From contig CAJTCG010000001.1 in the NCBI GenBank assembly GCA_910574635.1, positions 248,001 through 312,000 of the forward strand: a stretch of DNA of 64,000 bases, in the 5' to 3' direction. Within the stretch, counting starts at the first letter, position 1. The number at the start of each line of letters is the position of its first letter. Under the pieces are notes generated by a model. That model was not told where the DNA came from, did not search any database, and was given only the letters and a program-made list of their open reading frames with translations. Shown in pieces: positions 51,175-59,155 of this stretch. The DNA is from Oscillospiraceae bacterium. GTDB taxonomy: Bacteria; Bacillota; Clostridia; Oscillospirales; Oscillospiraceae. The translations under genes were made by a program, and so were the position numbers.

Positions 51175-51921
51175 GTGGCGAAAATCATCGCTGTTGTGAA
51201 TCAAAAGGGCGGCGTGGGGAAAACCACTACCTGTGTGAATCTGGCCGCCGCTTTGACAGAGGCAGGAAAAAGAGTCCTCCTCTGCGACTTCGACCCCCAG
51301 GCCAACGCCACCTCCGGCATGGGCGTGGACAAGACGGTTTCCAAGGGGGTCTATTCCGCCGTCATCGGGGAGCTGCCCGCCGCCGAGACGGTGTCCCGCA
51401 CCCGTTACGGGGACGTGCTCCCCTCCAACAAGGCCCTGGCGGGGGCGGGGGTGGAGCTCATCGGCATGGAGCGGCGGGAATTCCTGCTGAAGGATGCCCT
51501 CTCCCCCCTGCGGGAGGACTATGACTTCATTCTCATCGACTGCCCTCCCTCCCTGGAGCTTTTAACGCTGAACGCCCTGTGCGCGGCGGACTCCATTCTG
51601 GTGCCGGTGCAGTGCGAGTACTTCGCCCTGGAGGGGCTTTCTGATTTGATGAACACCGTCCGGCTGGTGCGGCGGTCCCTGAATCCCTCCCTGGAGCTGG
51701 AGGGGGTGCTGCTGACCATGTTCGACGGACGGACGAACCTCTCTCTCCAGGTGGCGGAGGAAGTGAAGCACTACTTCCCCGGCAAGGTCTACGCCTCGGT
51801 GATACCCCGGAACATCCGCCTTTCCGAGGCCCCCAGCCACGGCAAGCCCATCAGCGCCTACGACCGGGCTTCCCGGGGGGCCGACGCCTATGCGGCTTTC
51901 GCGGCGGAGTTTCTGAAATAA
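51175..51921 (+). CDS. parA: Chromosome partition ATPase ParA (Soj)
   Basis: 248 aa from GTG 51175 (AGGTG upstream). The protein starts VAKIIAVVNQKGGVGKTTT with the deviant Walker A motif; DFDPQANATSG and ILIDCPPSLELLTLNAL follow. It binds DNA non-specifically in the ATP form and moves ParB-parS complexes. In this family it also controls DnaA. First gene of the parAB operon. Confidence 0.95.
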   Translation: MAKIIAVVNQKGGVGKTTTCVNLAAALTEAGKRVLLCDFDPQANATSGMGVDKTVSKGVYSAVIGELPAAETVSRTRYGDVLPSNKALAGAGVELIGMERREFLLKDALSPLREDYDFILIDCPPSLELLTLNALCAADSILVPVQCEYFALEGLSDLMNTVRLVRRSLNPSLELEGVLLTMFDGRTNLSLQVAEEVKHYFPGKVYASVIPRNIRLSEAPSHGKPISAYDRASRGADAYAAFAAEFLK

Positions 51922-51948
51922 ACCACCTTTTTGAAAGGAGTGCGTGTA

Positions 51949-52839
51949 ATGGCAAATAAAAAGCCCTCCGGCCTGGGCCGGGGGTTGGGCGCCCTGCTGG
52001 GAGACGACGTATTGAAGCCGGAAGCCGCCGGAAATCTGTATCTGCCCATTTCCCAGGTGGAAAGTTATTCCGCCCAGCCCCGGAAGCTCTTTGACGAGGA
52101 CGCTTTGGCGGAGCTGGCGGATTCCATCCGGGAGCACGGGGTCATTCAGCCCCTGACGGTGCGGAAGCTGTCCTCCGGCTATTACCAGATCATCGCCGGG
52201 GAGCGCCGCTGGCGGGCCGCCCGGCTGGCGGGCCTCACGGAGATTCCCGCCGTGGTTATCGAGGCCGACGACCAGAAGGCGGCGGAGCTGGCATTGGTAG
52301 AGAACCTCCAGCGGGAGGATTTGAATCCCATGGAGGAGGCCGCGGGCTACCAGTCTTTGATTCAAACCTATCACATGACCCAGGAGGAGGCCGCCCGGCG
52401 GGTGGGCAAGTCCCGCAGCGCCGTGGCCAACGCCATGCGGCTTTTGGGCCTCCAGCCCGGCGTGCGGAAGCTGGTGGAGGAAGGAAGCCTCTCCGCCGGA
52501 CATGCCCGGGCCCTGCTTCCCCTCTCCCCCGCCCTGCAAACCAAGGCGGCGGAAACCGTGGTCCAGGGCCAGCTCTCCGTCCGGCAGACGGAGGTCCTGG
52601 CCAAGAAGCTGCTTGCCGAACCCGCGGAGGAGCCGGAGATTCCCGAGCCCCCCAAGGAGGTGGACTACGCCGCCGAGGCCCAGCGCTCCCTGGCCTCCCG
52701 CCTGGGGAGGGGCGTGAAAATCGTCACGGGCCGGAAGAAGGGCCGGATTGAGCTGGAATATTACGGCCTGGACGATCTGAACGATCTGCTGGAGGCCCTG
52801 GCCCTCCTGAAAACCAGCCGGAAAGGACCGGAGGCATGA
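51949..52839 (+). CDS. parB: Chromosome partition protein ParB (Spo0J)
   Basis: 296 aa from ATG 51949. Typical start KPSGLGRGLGALLG, the CTP-binding box GERRWRAARLAGL (about 85-97), ENLQREDLNPMEEA and a central HTH (MTQEEAARRVGKSRSAVANA) that binds parS. It slides as a CTP-dependent clamp from the parS sites. Overlaps the next gene by four bases (ATGA). Confidence 0.95.
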   Translation: MANKKPSGLGRGLGALLGDDVLKPEAAGNLYLPISQVESYSAQPRKLFDEDALAELADSIREHGVIQPLTVRKLSSGYYQIIAGERRWRAARLAGLTEIPAVVIEADDQKAAELALVENLQREDLNPMEEAAGYQSLIQTYHMTQEEAARRVGKSRSAVANAMRLLGLQPGVRKLVEEGSLSAGHARALLPLSPALQTKAAETVVQGQLSVRQTEVLAKKLLAEPAEEPEIPEPPKEVDYAAEAQRSLASRLGRGVKIVTGRKKGRIELEYYGLDDLNDLLEALALLKTSRKGPEA

Positions 52840-53402
52840 ATTTGGAAAAGCGAAGTCAAGGCGGCCCCGTGGAGCCGGAGGAGGATTTGACCCCCAAGGG
52901 AAAGAAGCCGGTGGTGGTCTATATCATGGTCCTGTTCATCGCGGCCTTTTTGCTGATGGCCTGGTCCTTCGCCTCCCACCAGCGGAGCAATACGGAGGCC
53001 ATCGGAGAGCTCCAGAGCTCCGTCACGGCCATGCGGAGCGTGCAGGACAAGATGCTGACCCTCCAGGACGAGCTGGAGGAGGCCCAGGACGAAATTGAGG
53101 AGCTGGAGCGGGAGGCCAGCCTGCGGGACAGCGAGCGGGAGGCCTATAACCGGCAGTACCAGGCCCTGGCGAATCTCTACACCCTGGAACGGCTCTACCG
53201 CCAGGAAAACCTGGAGAACTGCCGGAAGGTCATCGACCGCATGGAAGAGGAGGACCTGGCGGTCTGCCTCAGCGACAACCTCCCCCCCTCCGAGCGGGAG
53301 CTGGGCCTCACCGTTTCCCCCCGGGAACGCTATCACCAGCTGAAGGAAGCCGTGGAAACCCGGGAGGCGGAGGCTCAGGAAACGGACGGCGCTGCCTCCT
53401 GA
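52836..53402 (+). CDS. Membrane-anchored coiled-coil protein after parB
   Basis: 188 aa. One TM helix (about 26-47, VVVYIMVLFIAAFLLMAW) follows a charged N-terminus; then a long coiled coil (about 60-110; VTAMRSVQDKMLTLQDELEE). The rest is charged. Reading-frame overlap with parB (ATGA) shows cotranscription. No family recognised. A role in ParB or envelope function is plausible only from position. Confidence 0.65.
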   Translation: MNLEKRSQGGPVEPEEDLTPKGKKPVVVYIMVLFIAAFLLMAWSFASHQRSNTEAIGELQSSVTAMRSVQDKMLTLQDELEEAQDEIEELEREASLRDSEREAYNRQYQALANLYTLERLYRQENLENCRKVIDRMEEEDLAVCLSDNLPPSERELGLTVSPRERYHQLKEAVETREAEAQETDGAAS

Positions 53403-53418
53403 CAGAAAGGGGCGGCCA

Positions 53419-53943
53419 ATGAACCGAAAAAGAACGCCTATGACTTGGATCAAGGCTCACCGGAGGGCTCTGGCTGCGGCCTTGGCATTGGTTTTATGGG
53501 CGGCGTGGTATTCCCGGCCTGTGGACATCTACACACTGGCCCCTAAAATGAAGGAGCCGGACAGCATAGACATTTCCCTGCGGGAGCTGGGGGAACAAGG
53601 CAGAGACTCCCCCATTCAATGGTTCTCCCCGGAGGACCCGGAGTGGGACGCGGCCCTGGAAGCGATCGAAGCCCTTCGGTTCCGCCGCCCGCCCTGGAAT
53701 ATTCTGCTCCAGCTTATACCGGAGCGGACCATCACTGGCCGCGTCACCCATGACGGGGACCTGCACATTCTATTCTCTCTGTACAAACCGGGTGAAGGCC
53801 ATGTCCAAGTGCAATTTTTCATTGACGAGTGGATGTACCACTCCCCTTATTCCAGCCGGAATCTCACCCTCTGGGTGGCGGATTCCAGGGAAACCGGAGA
53901 GGCTTTGGCGGAGGTATTCCAGCCATTGCTGGCGTCCGGCTGA
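53419..53943 (+). CDS. Hypothetical membrane-anchored protein
   Basis: 174 aa. Signal-like N-terminal helix (about 17-30, LAAALALVLWAAWYS) after a basic MNRKRTPMTWIKAHRR, then an extracytoplasmic part without known motif (NILLQLIPERTITGRVTHDG). A ribosome site GGGGCGG is weak. Downstream gene of parA-parB-52836. Ordinary codon use. Function unknown. Confidence 0.55.
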   Translation: MNRKRTPMTWIKAHRRALAAALALVLWAAWYSRPVDIYTLAPKMKEPDSIDISLRELGEQGRDSPIQWFSPEDPEWDAALEAIEALRFRRPPWNILLQLIPERTITGRVTHDGDLHILFSLYKPGEGHVQVQFFIDEWMYHSPYSSRNLTLWVADSRETGEALAEVFQPLLASG

Positions 53944-53964
53944 GAGAGGAGCCAGTAACTCCTC

Positions 53965-53980
53965 CGTTTCACGTGAAACA
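53965..53980. promoter_or_regulatory. parS site 4
   Basis: CGTTTCACGTGAAACA, one mismatch at the first base. It sits 40 bases upstream of serS and 2 kb after parA. Confidence 0.88.
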
Positions 53981-54020
53981 CTCCAAACGAGTTTAATTTA
54001 AACGAAAGAAGGAAATCATC

Positions 54021-55325
54021 ATGCTTGATATCCGCTTCATCCGGGAGAACCCCGAGGCCGTCAAGGAGAACATCCAAAAGAAATTCCAGGACAGCAAGCT
54101 CCCCCTGGTGGACGAGGTCATCGACCTGGACGCCAAGCGCCGCGCCGCCATCGCTGAGGCGGACCAGCTCCGCTCCAACCGCAATACCCTCTCCAAGCAA
54201 ATCGGCATGCTCATGGGGCAGTCCAAAAAGGACCCCTCCAAGCTCCAGGAGGCCGAGGCCGTCAAGGCCCAGGTGAAGGAACAGGCGGACCGCCTGACCG
54301 AGCTTGAGAAGCAGGAAAACGAGCTGGAAGCGGAGCTCCACAAGCGCATGCTGCTGATTCCCCAGATTATCGACCCCTCCGTCCCCATCGGCAAGGACGA
54401 CAGCGAAAACGTGGAGGTCCAGCGCTTCGGCGAGGCCAAAACCCCGGACTTCCCCATCCCCTATCACACGGAAATCATGGAGTCCTTCGGCGGCATTGAC
54501 CTGGACGCGGCGGGCCGGGTCTCCGGAAACGGCTTCTATTACCTCCTGGGCGACATCGCCCGGCTCCATGAGGCGGTGCTGGCCTATGGCCGGGACTTCA
54601 TGATCGGCAAGGGCTTTACCTACTGCATTCCCCCCTTCATGATTCACGGAAACGTGGTGGAAGGCGTCATGAGCCAGACGGACATGGACGGCATGATGTA
54701 CAAAATCGAGGGCGAGGACCTCTACCTCATCGGCACCAGCGAACACTCCATGATCGGCCGGTTCATCGACCAGATTCTCCCCGCCGGGAACCTGCCCCAG
54801 ACTCTGACCTCCTATTCCCCCTGCTTCCGCAAGGAGAAGGGCGCCCACGGCATCGAGGAGCGGGGCGTATACCGCATCCACCAGTTTGAAAAGCAGGAGA
54901 TGATTGTGGTCTGCAAGCCCGAGGAGTCCCCCATGTGGTACGAAAAGCTGTGGCAGTTCTCCGTGGAGCTGTTCCGGTCCCTGGACATCCCCGTGCGGCA
55001 GCTGGAGTGCTGCTCCGGCGACCTGGCGGATTTGAAGGTCAAGTCCTGCGACATCGAGGCCTGGTCCCCCCGGCAGCAAAAGTATTTTGAGGTCTGCTCC
55101 TGCTCCAACCTGGGCGACGCCCAGGCCCGGCGGCTGCGGATCCGCTACAAGGACGAGTCCGGCAAGACCCAGCTGTGCCATACGCTGAATAATACCTGCG
55201 TGGCCCCGCCCCGGATGCTGATTGCCTTCCTGGAAAACAATCTCCAGGCCGACGGCACCGTGACCATCCCCGAGGTCCTCCGTCCCTACATGGGCGGCAC
55301 GGAAAAACTGGTCCCCCAGAAGTAA
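54021..55325 (+). CDS. serS: Seryl-tRNA synthetase
   Basis: 434 aa. N-terminal coiled-coil arm (about 30-100, KQIGMLMGQSKKDPSKLQE) binds tRNA-Ser; class II motifs are visible as CFRKEKGAHG and TLNNTCVAPPRML. ATG 54021 after GAAGG. Charges tRNA-Ser and also starts selenocysteine synthesis where present. No T-box found upstream; a parS site is there instead. Confidence 0.95.
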   Translation: MLDIRFIRENPEAVKENIQKKFQDSKLPLVDEVIDLDAKRRAAIAEADQLRSNRNTLSKQIGMLMGQSKKDPSKLQEAEAVKAQVKEQADRLTELEKQENELEAELHKRMLLIPQIIDPSVPIGKDDSENVEVQRFGEAKTPDFPIPYHTEIMESFGGIDLDAAGRVSGNGFYYLLGDIARLHEAVLAYGRDFMIGKGFTYCIPPFMIHGNVVEGVMSQTDMDGMMYKIEGEDLYLIGTSEHSMIGRFIDQILPAGNLPQTLTSYSPCFRKEKGAHGIEERGVYRIHQFEKQEMIVVCKPEESPMWYEKLWQFSVELFRSLDIPVRQLECCSGDLADLKVKSCDIEAWSPRQQKYFEVCSCSNLGDAQARRLRIRYKDESGKTQLCHTLNNTCVAPPRMLIAFLENNLQADGTVTIPEVLRPYMGGTEKLVPQK

Positions 55326-55354
55326 GGCCCCGTTGCCGTGCACAAATCCAGGAC

Positions 55355-55412
55355 AAATACCAGGGTATAGAGCGAGATAAAGCTTTTTTGCCTACTTTTT
55401 TCTCGAAAAAAG
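55355..55412. repeat. Dispersed repeat copy C (inverted)
   Basis: AGAGCGAGATAAAGCTTTTTTG and CCTACTTTTTTCTCGAAAAAAGTAGG (given here as AGAGCGAGATAAAG and CTACTTTTTTCTCG) are the reverse complement of the 58883-58968 repeat: same order of hairpin CTTTTnnTTGAAAGAAAAG, AAAAGAACTTTATCTCGCTCT. Lies between serS and the SLH gene. Confidence 0.6.
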
Positions 55413-55452
55413 TAGGACGACCGGACTGGAGCCGATAGAAAGGACTTGAACG

Positions 55453-56484
55453 ATGAAACGTATTGCCGGACTGATTTTAACGGCTGTATTCCTGTCTGTC
55501 CTCTGTATCCCTTGCGCCGCAACGGATACAGGGCGGGCCTACCCCGGCTTTTCCGATGTGGCGGAGGGAAGCGCCTCCTACGAGGCCGTGAAGCTCTGTT
55601 ATGAGCGGGGCTTGATGAACGGCACCTCGGACACGGCCTTCAACCCCCAGGGCAAGCTGAACGTGGCCCAGCTGGTGGTGCTGGCGGCGCGACTCTACAA
55701 TCTCCAAAACGGCGGCGACGGCATGGTGCCGGACCTGCCGGACCTGAGCCAGCCCTACCTCCGGTTCTATGACAGCGAGGGGAACCTTTTCGCCTCCTTC
55801 AACTCGGCGCAGGAGCTCCAGTACAACGCCGGGGAGCAGCCCTACATCTCTCTCAGCAACGCTCCCGACGCTCCCGACCTCCCCGAGACCTGCAAGCTGG
55901 AAATCGGCTTTGAGGACTATGGCCAGGTCAGGTCCTTTGAGGGCGTGAAGGAATCCCACGAGAGCGCCGGGGGCACCATGCACCAGGGCTTTGTGGGAAC
56001 GGGCTACCGCTTCGCGGACCCGGAGGCCCGCCGCTTTGCCGCCCTGCCCAACCGATCGCTCATGGAACAATTCCAGGAGGCCTGGTGGTTCCCCGCCGCC
56101 TTTTATCTGGGCATCGAGAATGTCCTGCACATCGAGGGCGAATTGTTCTACCGGGCCAGCAACGGGAACAACGGAGACGACAGCGGCTATGACCCGGCGG
56201 TGCGCTTCTCCAAGGACAACGCCACCCGCTCCCTCTTCGCCTGGCTGGTGGAGCGGACCGCGGGGGAGCTGGAGACCGTCAACGAGGCCGTCACCGTCCC
56301 CGACATAAACCCAGATGAAACCCAGGACGCCGCCGCCATCCTCCGGCTCTATCAGGCGGGCGTCCTCACCGGGGTGGACCAGGCCGGGAACTTCGGCGGG
56401 GACCGGGAGCTGACCCGGGCCCAGGCCGCCATCATGCTGGCAAGGGTGCTGGACCCCGCCCTGCGGGTCCGGCTGGGCGGATAA
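55453..56484 (+). CDS. Secreted S-layer-homology (SLH) domain protein
   Basis: 343 aa. Cleavable signal peptide (MKRIAGLILTAVFLSVLC, likely cut near residue 24). An SLH-type unit at about 30-80 (YPGFSDVAEGSASYEAVKLC, GLMNGTSDTAFNPQG) and another at about 290-335 (AAAILRLYQAGVLTGVDQAG) flank an unrecognised middle domain. SLH units bind pyruvylated wall polymers, so this is a cell-surface protein. Partner or substrate unknown. Preceded by repeat copy C, with no visible terminator after serS. Confidence 0.85.
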   Translation: MKRIAGLILTAVFLSVLCIPCAATDTGRAYPGFSDVAEGSASYEAVKLCYERGLMNGTSDTAFNPQGKLNVAQLVVLAARLYNLQNGGDGMVPDLPDLSQPYLRFYDSEGNLFASFNSAQELQYNAGEQPYISLSNAPDAPDLPETCKLEIGFEDYGQVRSFEGVKESHESAGGTMHQGFVGTGYRFADPEARRFAALPNRSLMEQFQEAWWFPAAFYLGIENVLHIEGELFYRASNGNNGDDSGYDPAVRFSKDNATRSLFAWLVERTAGELETVNEAVTVPDINPDETQDAAAILRLYQAGVLTGVDQAGNFGGDRELTRAQAAIMLARVLDPALRVRLGG

Positions 56485-56536
56485 GGTCCTCCTGTCCGTA
56501 GAGATTTTATCACTTTATACGAAAGGGAATCGAATT

Positions 56537-56932
56537 ATGGCAGAAAAGACCTCCGGCTTCCTGGCGGAATTCAAAACCTTCATCGCCCGGGGGAACGTCA
56601 TGGACATGGCGGTGGGCGTCATCATCGGCGGAGCGTTTTCCAACATCACCAACTCCCTGATTAACGACATCGTGATGCCGGTGCTGGGCATCTTCACCAG
56701 CTCCGTGTCCTTCGCCGAGCTGTCCGTAAACATCGGCCCCGCCGTGGTCACCTACGGCAACTTTATCCAGGCCGTGCTGAATTTCCTGATTATGGCCTTT
56801 GTGGTCTTCTGCCTGGTAAAGGCCCTGAACCGCTTCCACAAGAAGAAGGAAGCCGCTCCCCCGCCCCCGCCGGGCCCCTCCCCCGAGGAGAAGCTGCTGA
56901 CGGAAATCCGGGACCTGCTGAAGGAGAAATGA
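56537..56932 (+). CDS. mscL: Large-conductance mechanosensitive channel
   Basis: 131 aa. ARGNVMDMAVGVIIGGAF is the conserved pore helix; the second TM and the C-terminal helix follow (EEKLLTEIRDLLKEK), separated by a proline-rich stretch (APPPPPGPSPE). It releases solutes when the membrane is stretched. Its stop overlaps rsmG (ATGATG). Confidence 0.96.
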   Translation: MAEKTSGFLAEFKTFIARGNVMDMAVGVIIGGAFSNITNSLINDIVMPVLGIFTSSVSFAELSVNIGPAVVTYGNFIQAVLNFLIMAFVVFCLVKALNRFHKKKEAAPPPPPGPSPEEKLLTEIRDLLKEK

Positions 56933-57627
56933 TGGAGTCCATCCTACGGGAGGGCCTGGAGGCCCTCTCCCTCCCAACAGAGGGAATTCCGGCCCTGCTC
57001 CGTTACTGGGAGCTGCTGGCGGAGAAAAACAAGGTCATGAACCTCACCGCCATCACGGACCCCGCCGAGGCGGCAAGGCTCCACTTCCTGGACAGCGCCG
57101 CCCTGCTGGCCCTGGCGGACCTCCGGGGGAAAACCGTGGTGGACGTGGGGACCGGGGCGGGCTTCCCGGGCCTTCCCCTGAAAATCCTGGAGCCCTCCAT
57201 TCAATTGACCCTGCTGGACGCCCAGCGCAAGCGGGTGGACTTCCTCCGGGAGGTCTGCGAAGACCTGGGGCTGGAGGACGTGGAATGCGTTCACGGCCGG
57301 GCGGAGGAATTCGCCCAGCAGCGCCGGGAGTCCTTTGACTGCGCGGTGAGCCGGGCGGTGGCGGCCCTGCCGGTGCTGGCGGAGCTGTGCCTGCCCCTGG
57401 TGAAGCGGGGGGGCCAATTCCTGGCCATGAAGTCCGTGGACAGCAATGAGGAGCTGAACGCCGCCGGGCGGGCCGTCAATCTGCTGGGAGGGCGGCTGGA
57501 AAAGCCCGCCGATTATAGTATTTCCGGCACAAATGTCCCCCGGCGGCTGGTGATTATGACTAAAATTACCGAAACGCAAAAAAAATACCCCAGAACGTTT
57601 GCAAAGATCAAGAAGAATCCGCTATAA
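56929..57627 (+). CDS. rsmG: 16S rRNA (guanine(527)-N(7))-methyltransferase
   Basis: 232 aa. SAM-binding VVDVGTGAGFPGLPLKI, then TLLDAQRKRVDFLREVCEDLG and NVPRRLVIMTK match RsmG (GidB). It methylates G527 of 16S rRNA; loss gives low-level streptomycin resistance in other bacteria. Two possible starts (56929 or 56932). Near parAB as in other Firmicutes' origin regions, though noc is absent. Confidence 0.93.
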   Translation: MMESILREGLEALSLPTEGIPALLRYWELLAEKNKVMNLTAITDPAEAARLHFLDSAALLALADLRGKTVVDVGTGAGFPGLPLKILEPSIQLTLLDAQRKRVDFLREVCEDLGLEDVECVHGRAEEFAQQRRESFDCAVSRAVAALPVLAELCLPLVKRGGQFLAMKSVDSNEELNAAGRAVNLLGGRLEKPADYSISGTNVPRRLVIMTKITETQKKYPRTFAKIKKNPL

Positions 57628-57628
57628 T
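57599..57628 (+). promoter_or_regulatory. Promoter of MinD-like gene inside rsmG end
   Basis: TTGCAA (57599-57604), 18-base spacer, consensus TATAAT (57623-57628), overlapping the rsmG stop codon. Confidence 0.7.
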
Positions 57629-57668
57629 AGAGGGTGCGAAATCAGCGTTTGGAAGGGAGGCGCGTTCC

Positions 57669-58415
57669 ATGGCGGGCCAATGCGTTGCCGTGGTCTCCGG
57701 CAAGGGGGGCACGGGCAAGACCTCCTTCACCGCCGGGGTGGGCTCCGCCCTGGCGCAGATGGGGCAGAAGGTGCTGTGCGTGGACTGCGACGTGGCCCTG
57801 CGGAACCTGGACCTGGCCCTGGGGCTGACGGACAAGGCCATTATGGACTTTACCGACGTGGCCCAGCAGCGCTGTTCCCTGGACGTGGCGGCGGTGGAAC
57901 ACCCGGACATTCCGGGCCTTTTCCTGCTGACGGCCCCCACCCGGAGCCGGGGCCGCCCGGTGACGGAGGAGCAGATGGCCGTCATGCTGGACGCCGCCCG
58001 GGAACGGTTCGACTACTGCTTCCTGGACGCTCCGGCGGGTCTGGACAGCGGCTTTCAGCTGGCCACCTGCGCGGCGGACCGCTGCGTGGTGGTGGCCACG
58101 GCGGACGCCTCCTCCCTGCGGGACGCCCAGCACACGGTGATGGAGCTGAACCGCTTCCCCACCGGGCGGCTGCACCTGACGGTAAACCGGGTGCGGCGGA
58201 AAATGCTGCGCAGTATGCACGCCACCATCGACGACGCCATCGACCGGGCGGGCCTGCCCCTCATCGGCGTCATCCCGGAGGACGACGCCCTCCCCCTCTC
58301 CCTGAACAAGGGGGTGCCCCTGCTGCTCAGCGGCAGCCAGGGCGCGGCGGCGGCCTACCGGAACATTGCCAAGCGCCTCCAGGGGCAGAAGGTCCCCCTG
58401 CTGCGGATACGATAA
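57669..58415 (+). CDS. MinD/ParA-type ATPase
   Basis: 248 aa. Deviant Walker A GKGGTGKTS, DCDVALRNLDLALGL and a DAPAGLDSGF switch II. MinD-like rather than ParA-like by the LRNLDLALGL signature. The C-terminus (AYRNIAKRLQGQ) could be an amphipathic helix but lacks the clear MinD membrane tail, and no minC or minE gene is near. It has its own promoter. It may be a MinD, a FlhG relative or a specialised positioning ATPase. Confidence 0.8.
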   Translation: MAGQCVAVVSGKGGTGKTSFTAGVGSALAQMGQKVLCVDCDVALRNLDLALGLTDKAIMDFTDVAQQRCSLDVAAVEHPDIPGLFLLTAPTRSRGRPVTEEQMAVMLDAARERFDYCFLDAPAGLDSGFQLATCAADRCVVVATADASSLRDAQHTVMELNRFPTGRLHLTVNRVRRKMLRSMHATIDDAIDRAGLPLIGVIPEDDALPLSLNKGVPLLLSGSQGAAAAYRNIAKRLQGQKVPLLRIR

Positions 58416-58466
58416 GACAAGTCTCCGGCGGCCTCCGCCGGTTATGAAGACAGAAAGGAGCATGAC

Positions 58467-58883
58467 ATGAACATCGCGCTGATGGCCCACGACAACAAGA
58501 AGGAGCTGATGGTCCAATTCTGCACCGCCTACGCCGGGATTCTGGCCCGGCACCAGCTCTACGCCACCAACACCACCGGACACATGATTGCGGATTCCAC
58601 GGGCCTGGATGTCCACTGCTTCCTGACCTACGCCCACGGCGGCAGCCAGCAGATTGGGGCCCGCATCTCCTACAACGAGTTCGATTTGGTGCTGTTTTTC
58701 AACGACCCCGCCAACGAGGAGCGGGCGGAGGACATCTCCTACATCTCCCGTCTCTGCGACCAGAACCGGGTCCCCTTCGCCAGCAACATCGCCACGGCGG
58801 AGATGCTGGTCCTGGGCCTGGCCCGGGGCGATCTGGACTGGCGCTTAATCGTCAATCCCTCCACCTCCCGCCCCCTGGCCTGA
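58467..58883 (+). CDS. Methylglyoxal synthase-like protein lacking catalytic Asp
   Basis: 138 aa, ATG 58467 with AAAGGAG. The overall match to MgsA is good: MNIALMAHDNKKELM, YATNTTGHMI, QQIGARIS, FDLVLFFNDP, NIATAEMLVLGLARGDLDWR. However, where MgsA has GGDQQ (Asp71 in E. coli), this protein has GGSQQ, and the PHxPD block with His98 is changed to EERAEDIS. Asp20 and the Asp of FFxDP are kept. It may have lost DHAP elimination activity and act on another phosphate ligand. Follows the MinD-like gene. Confidence 0.8.
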   Translation: MNIALMAHDNKKELMVQFCTAYAGILARHQLYATNTTGHMIADSTGLDVHCFLTYAHGGSQQIGARISYNEFDLVLFFNDPANEERAEDISYISRLCDQNRVPFASNIATAEMLVLGLARGDLDWRLIVNPSTSRPLA

Positions 58884-58968
58884 CTTTTCTTGAAAGAAAA
58901 GTCAGCAAAAGAACTTTATCTCGCTCTGGCAGTCTGGCGATAAACCAGGCCGGAGCGGCGGCAGCCGG
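58883..58968. repeat. Dispersed repeat copy B
   Basis: ACTTTTCTTGAAAGAAAAGT forms a hairpin, followed by CAAAAGAACTTTATCTCGCTC, then GGCAGTCTGGCG and GGAGCGGCGGCAGCC (the second of these is 20 bases in essence). Same block order as copy A at 44418; reverse of copy C at 55355. Confidence 0.6.
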
Positions 58969-59024
58969 GCCTGTAGGTTTCGGAAAATTTTTAGGTCCTC
59001 TTTATTGCGCCCAAAAATGAGGTT

Positions 59025-59098
59025 CCCAAATACTGGATATTTGGGCGGATGATGAGCGCTCTCGTCCCAAATCGCTTTGGGGTGGCGGCGCTCTTTTT
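59025..59098 (+). promoter_or_regulatory. Possible transcription attenuator upstream of hisS
   Basis: A first hairpin CCCAAATA/TATTTGGG (59025-59032, 59038-59045) is followed by a terminator-like hairpin GAGCGC...GCGCTC (59054-59093) with inner stem TCCCAAA/TTTGGGG and TTTTT (59094-59098). ATTTGGG (59039-59045) can alternatively pair with CCCAAAT (59066-59072), disrupting the terminator. No T-box core motif is present, so the sensor is unknown. Confidence 0.5.
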
Positions 59099-59155
59099 CA
59101 GCGGCCCCGCCGCCTACCGGCACCACTTCTTACAAGAGAGAAAAGGAGCAGCGTT

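Noticed and set aside
59025..59098. T-box call for the hisS leader
   Set aside because: The diagnostic TGGN core motif (AGGGTGGNACC) is absent and no specifier could be identified; kept only as a possible attenuator.
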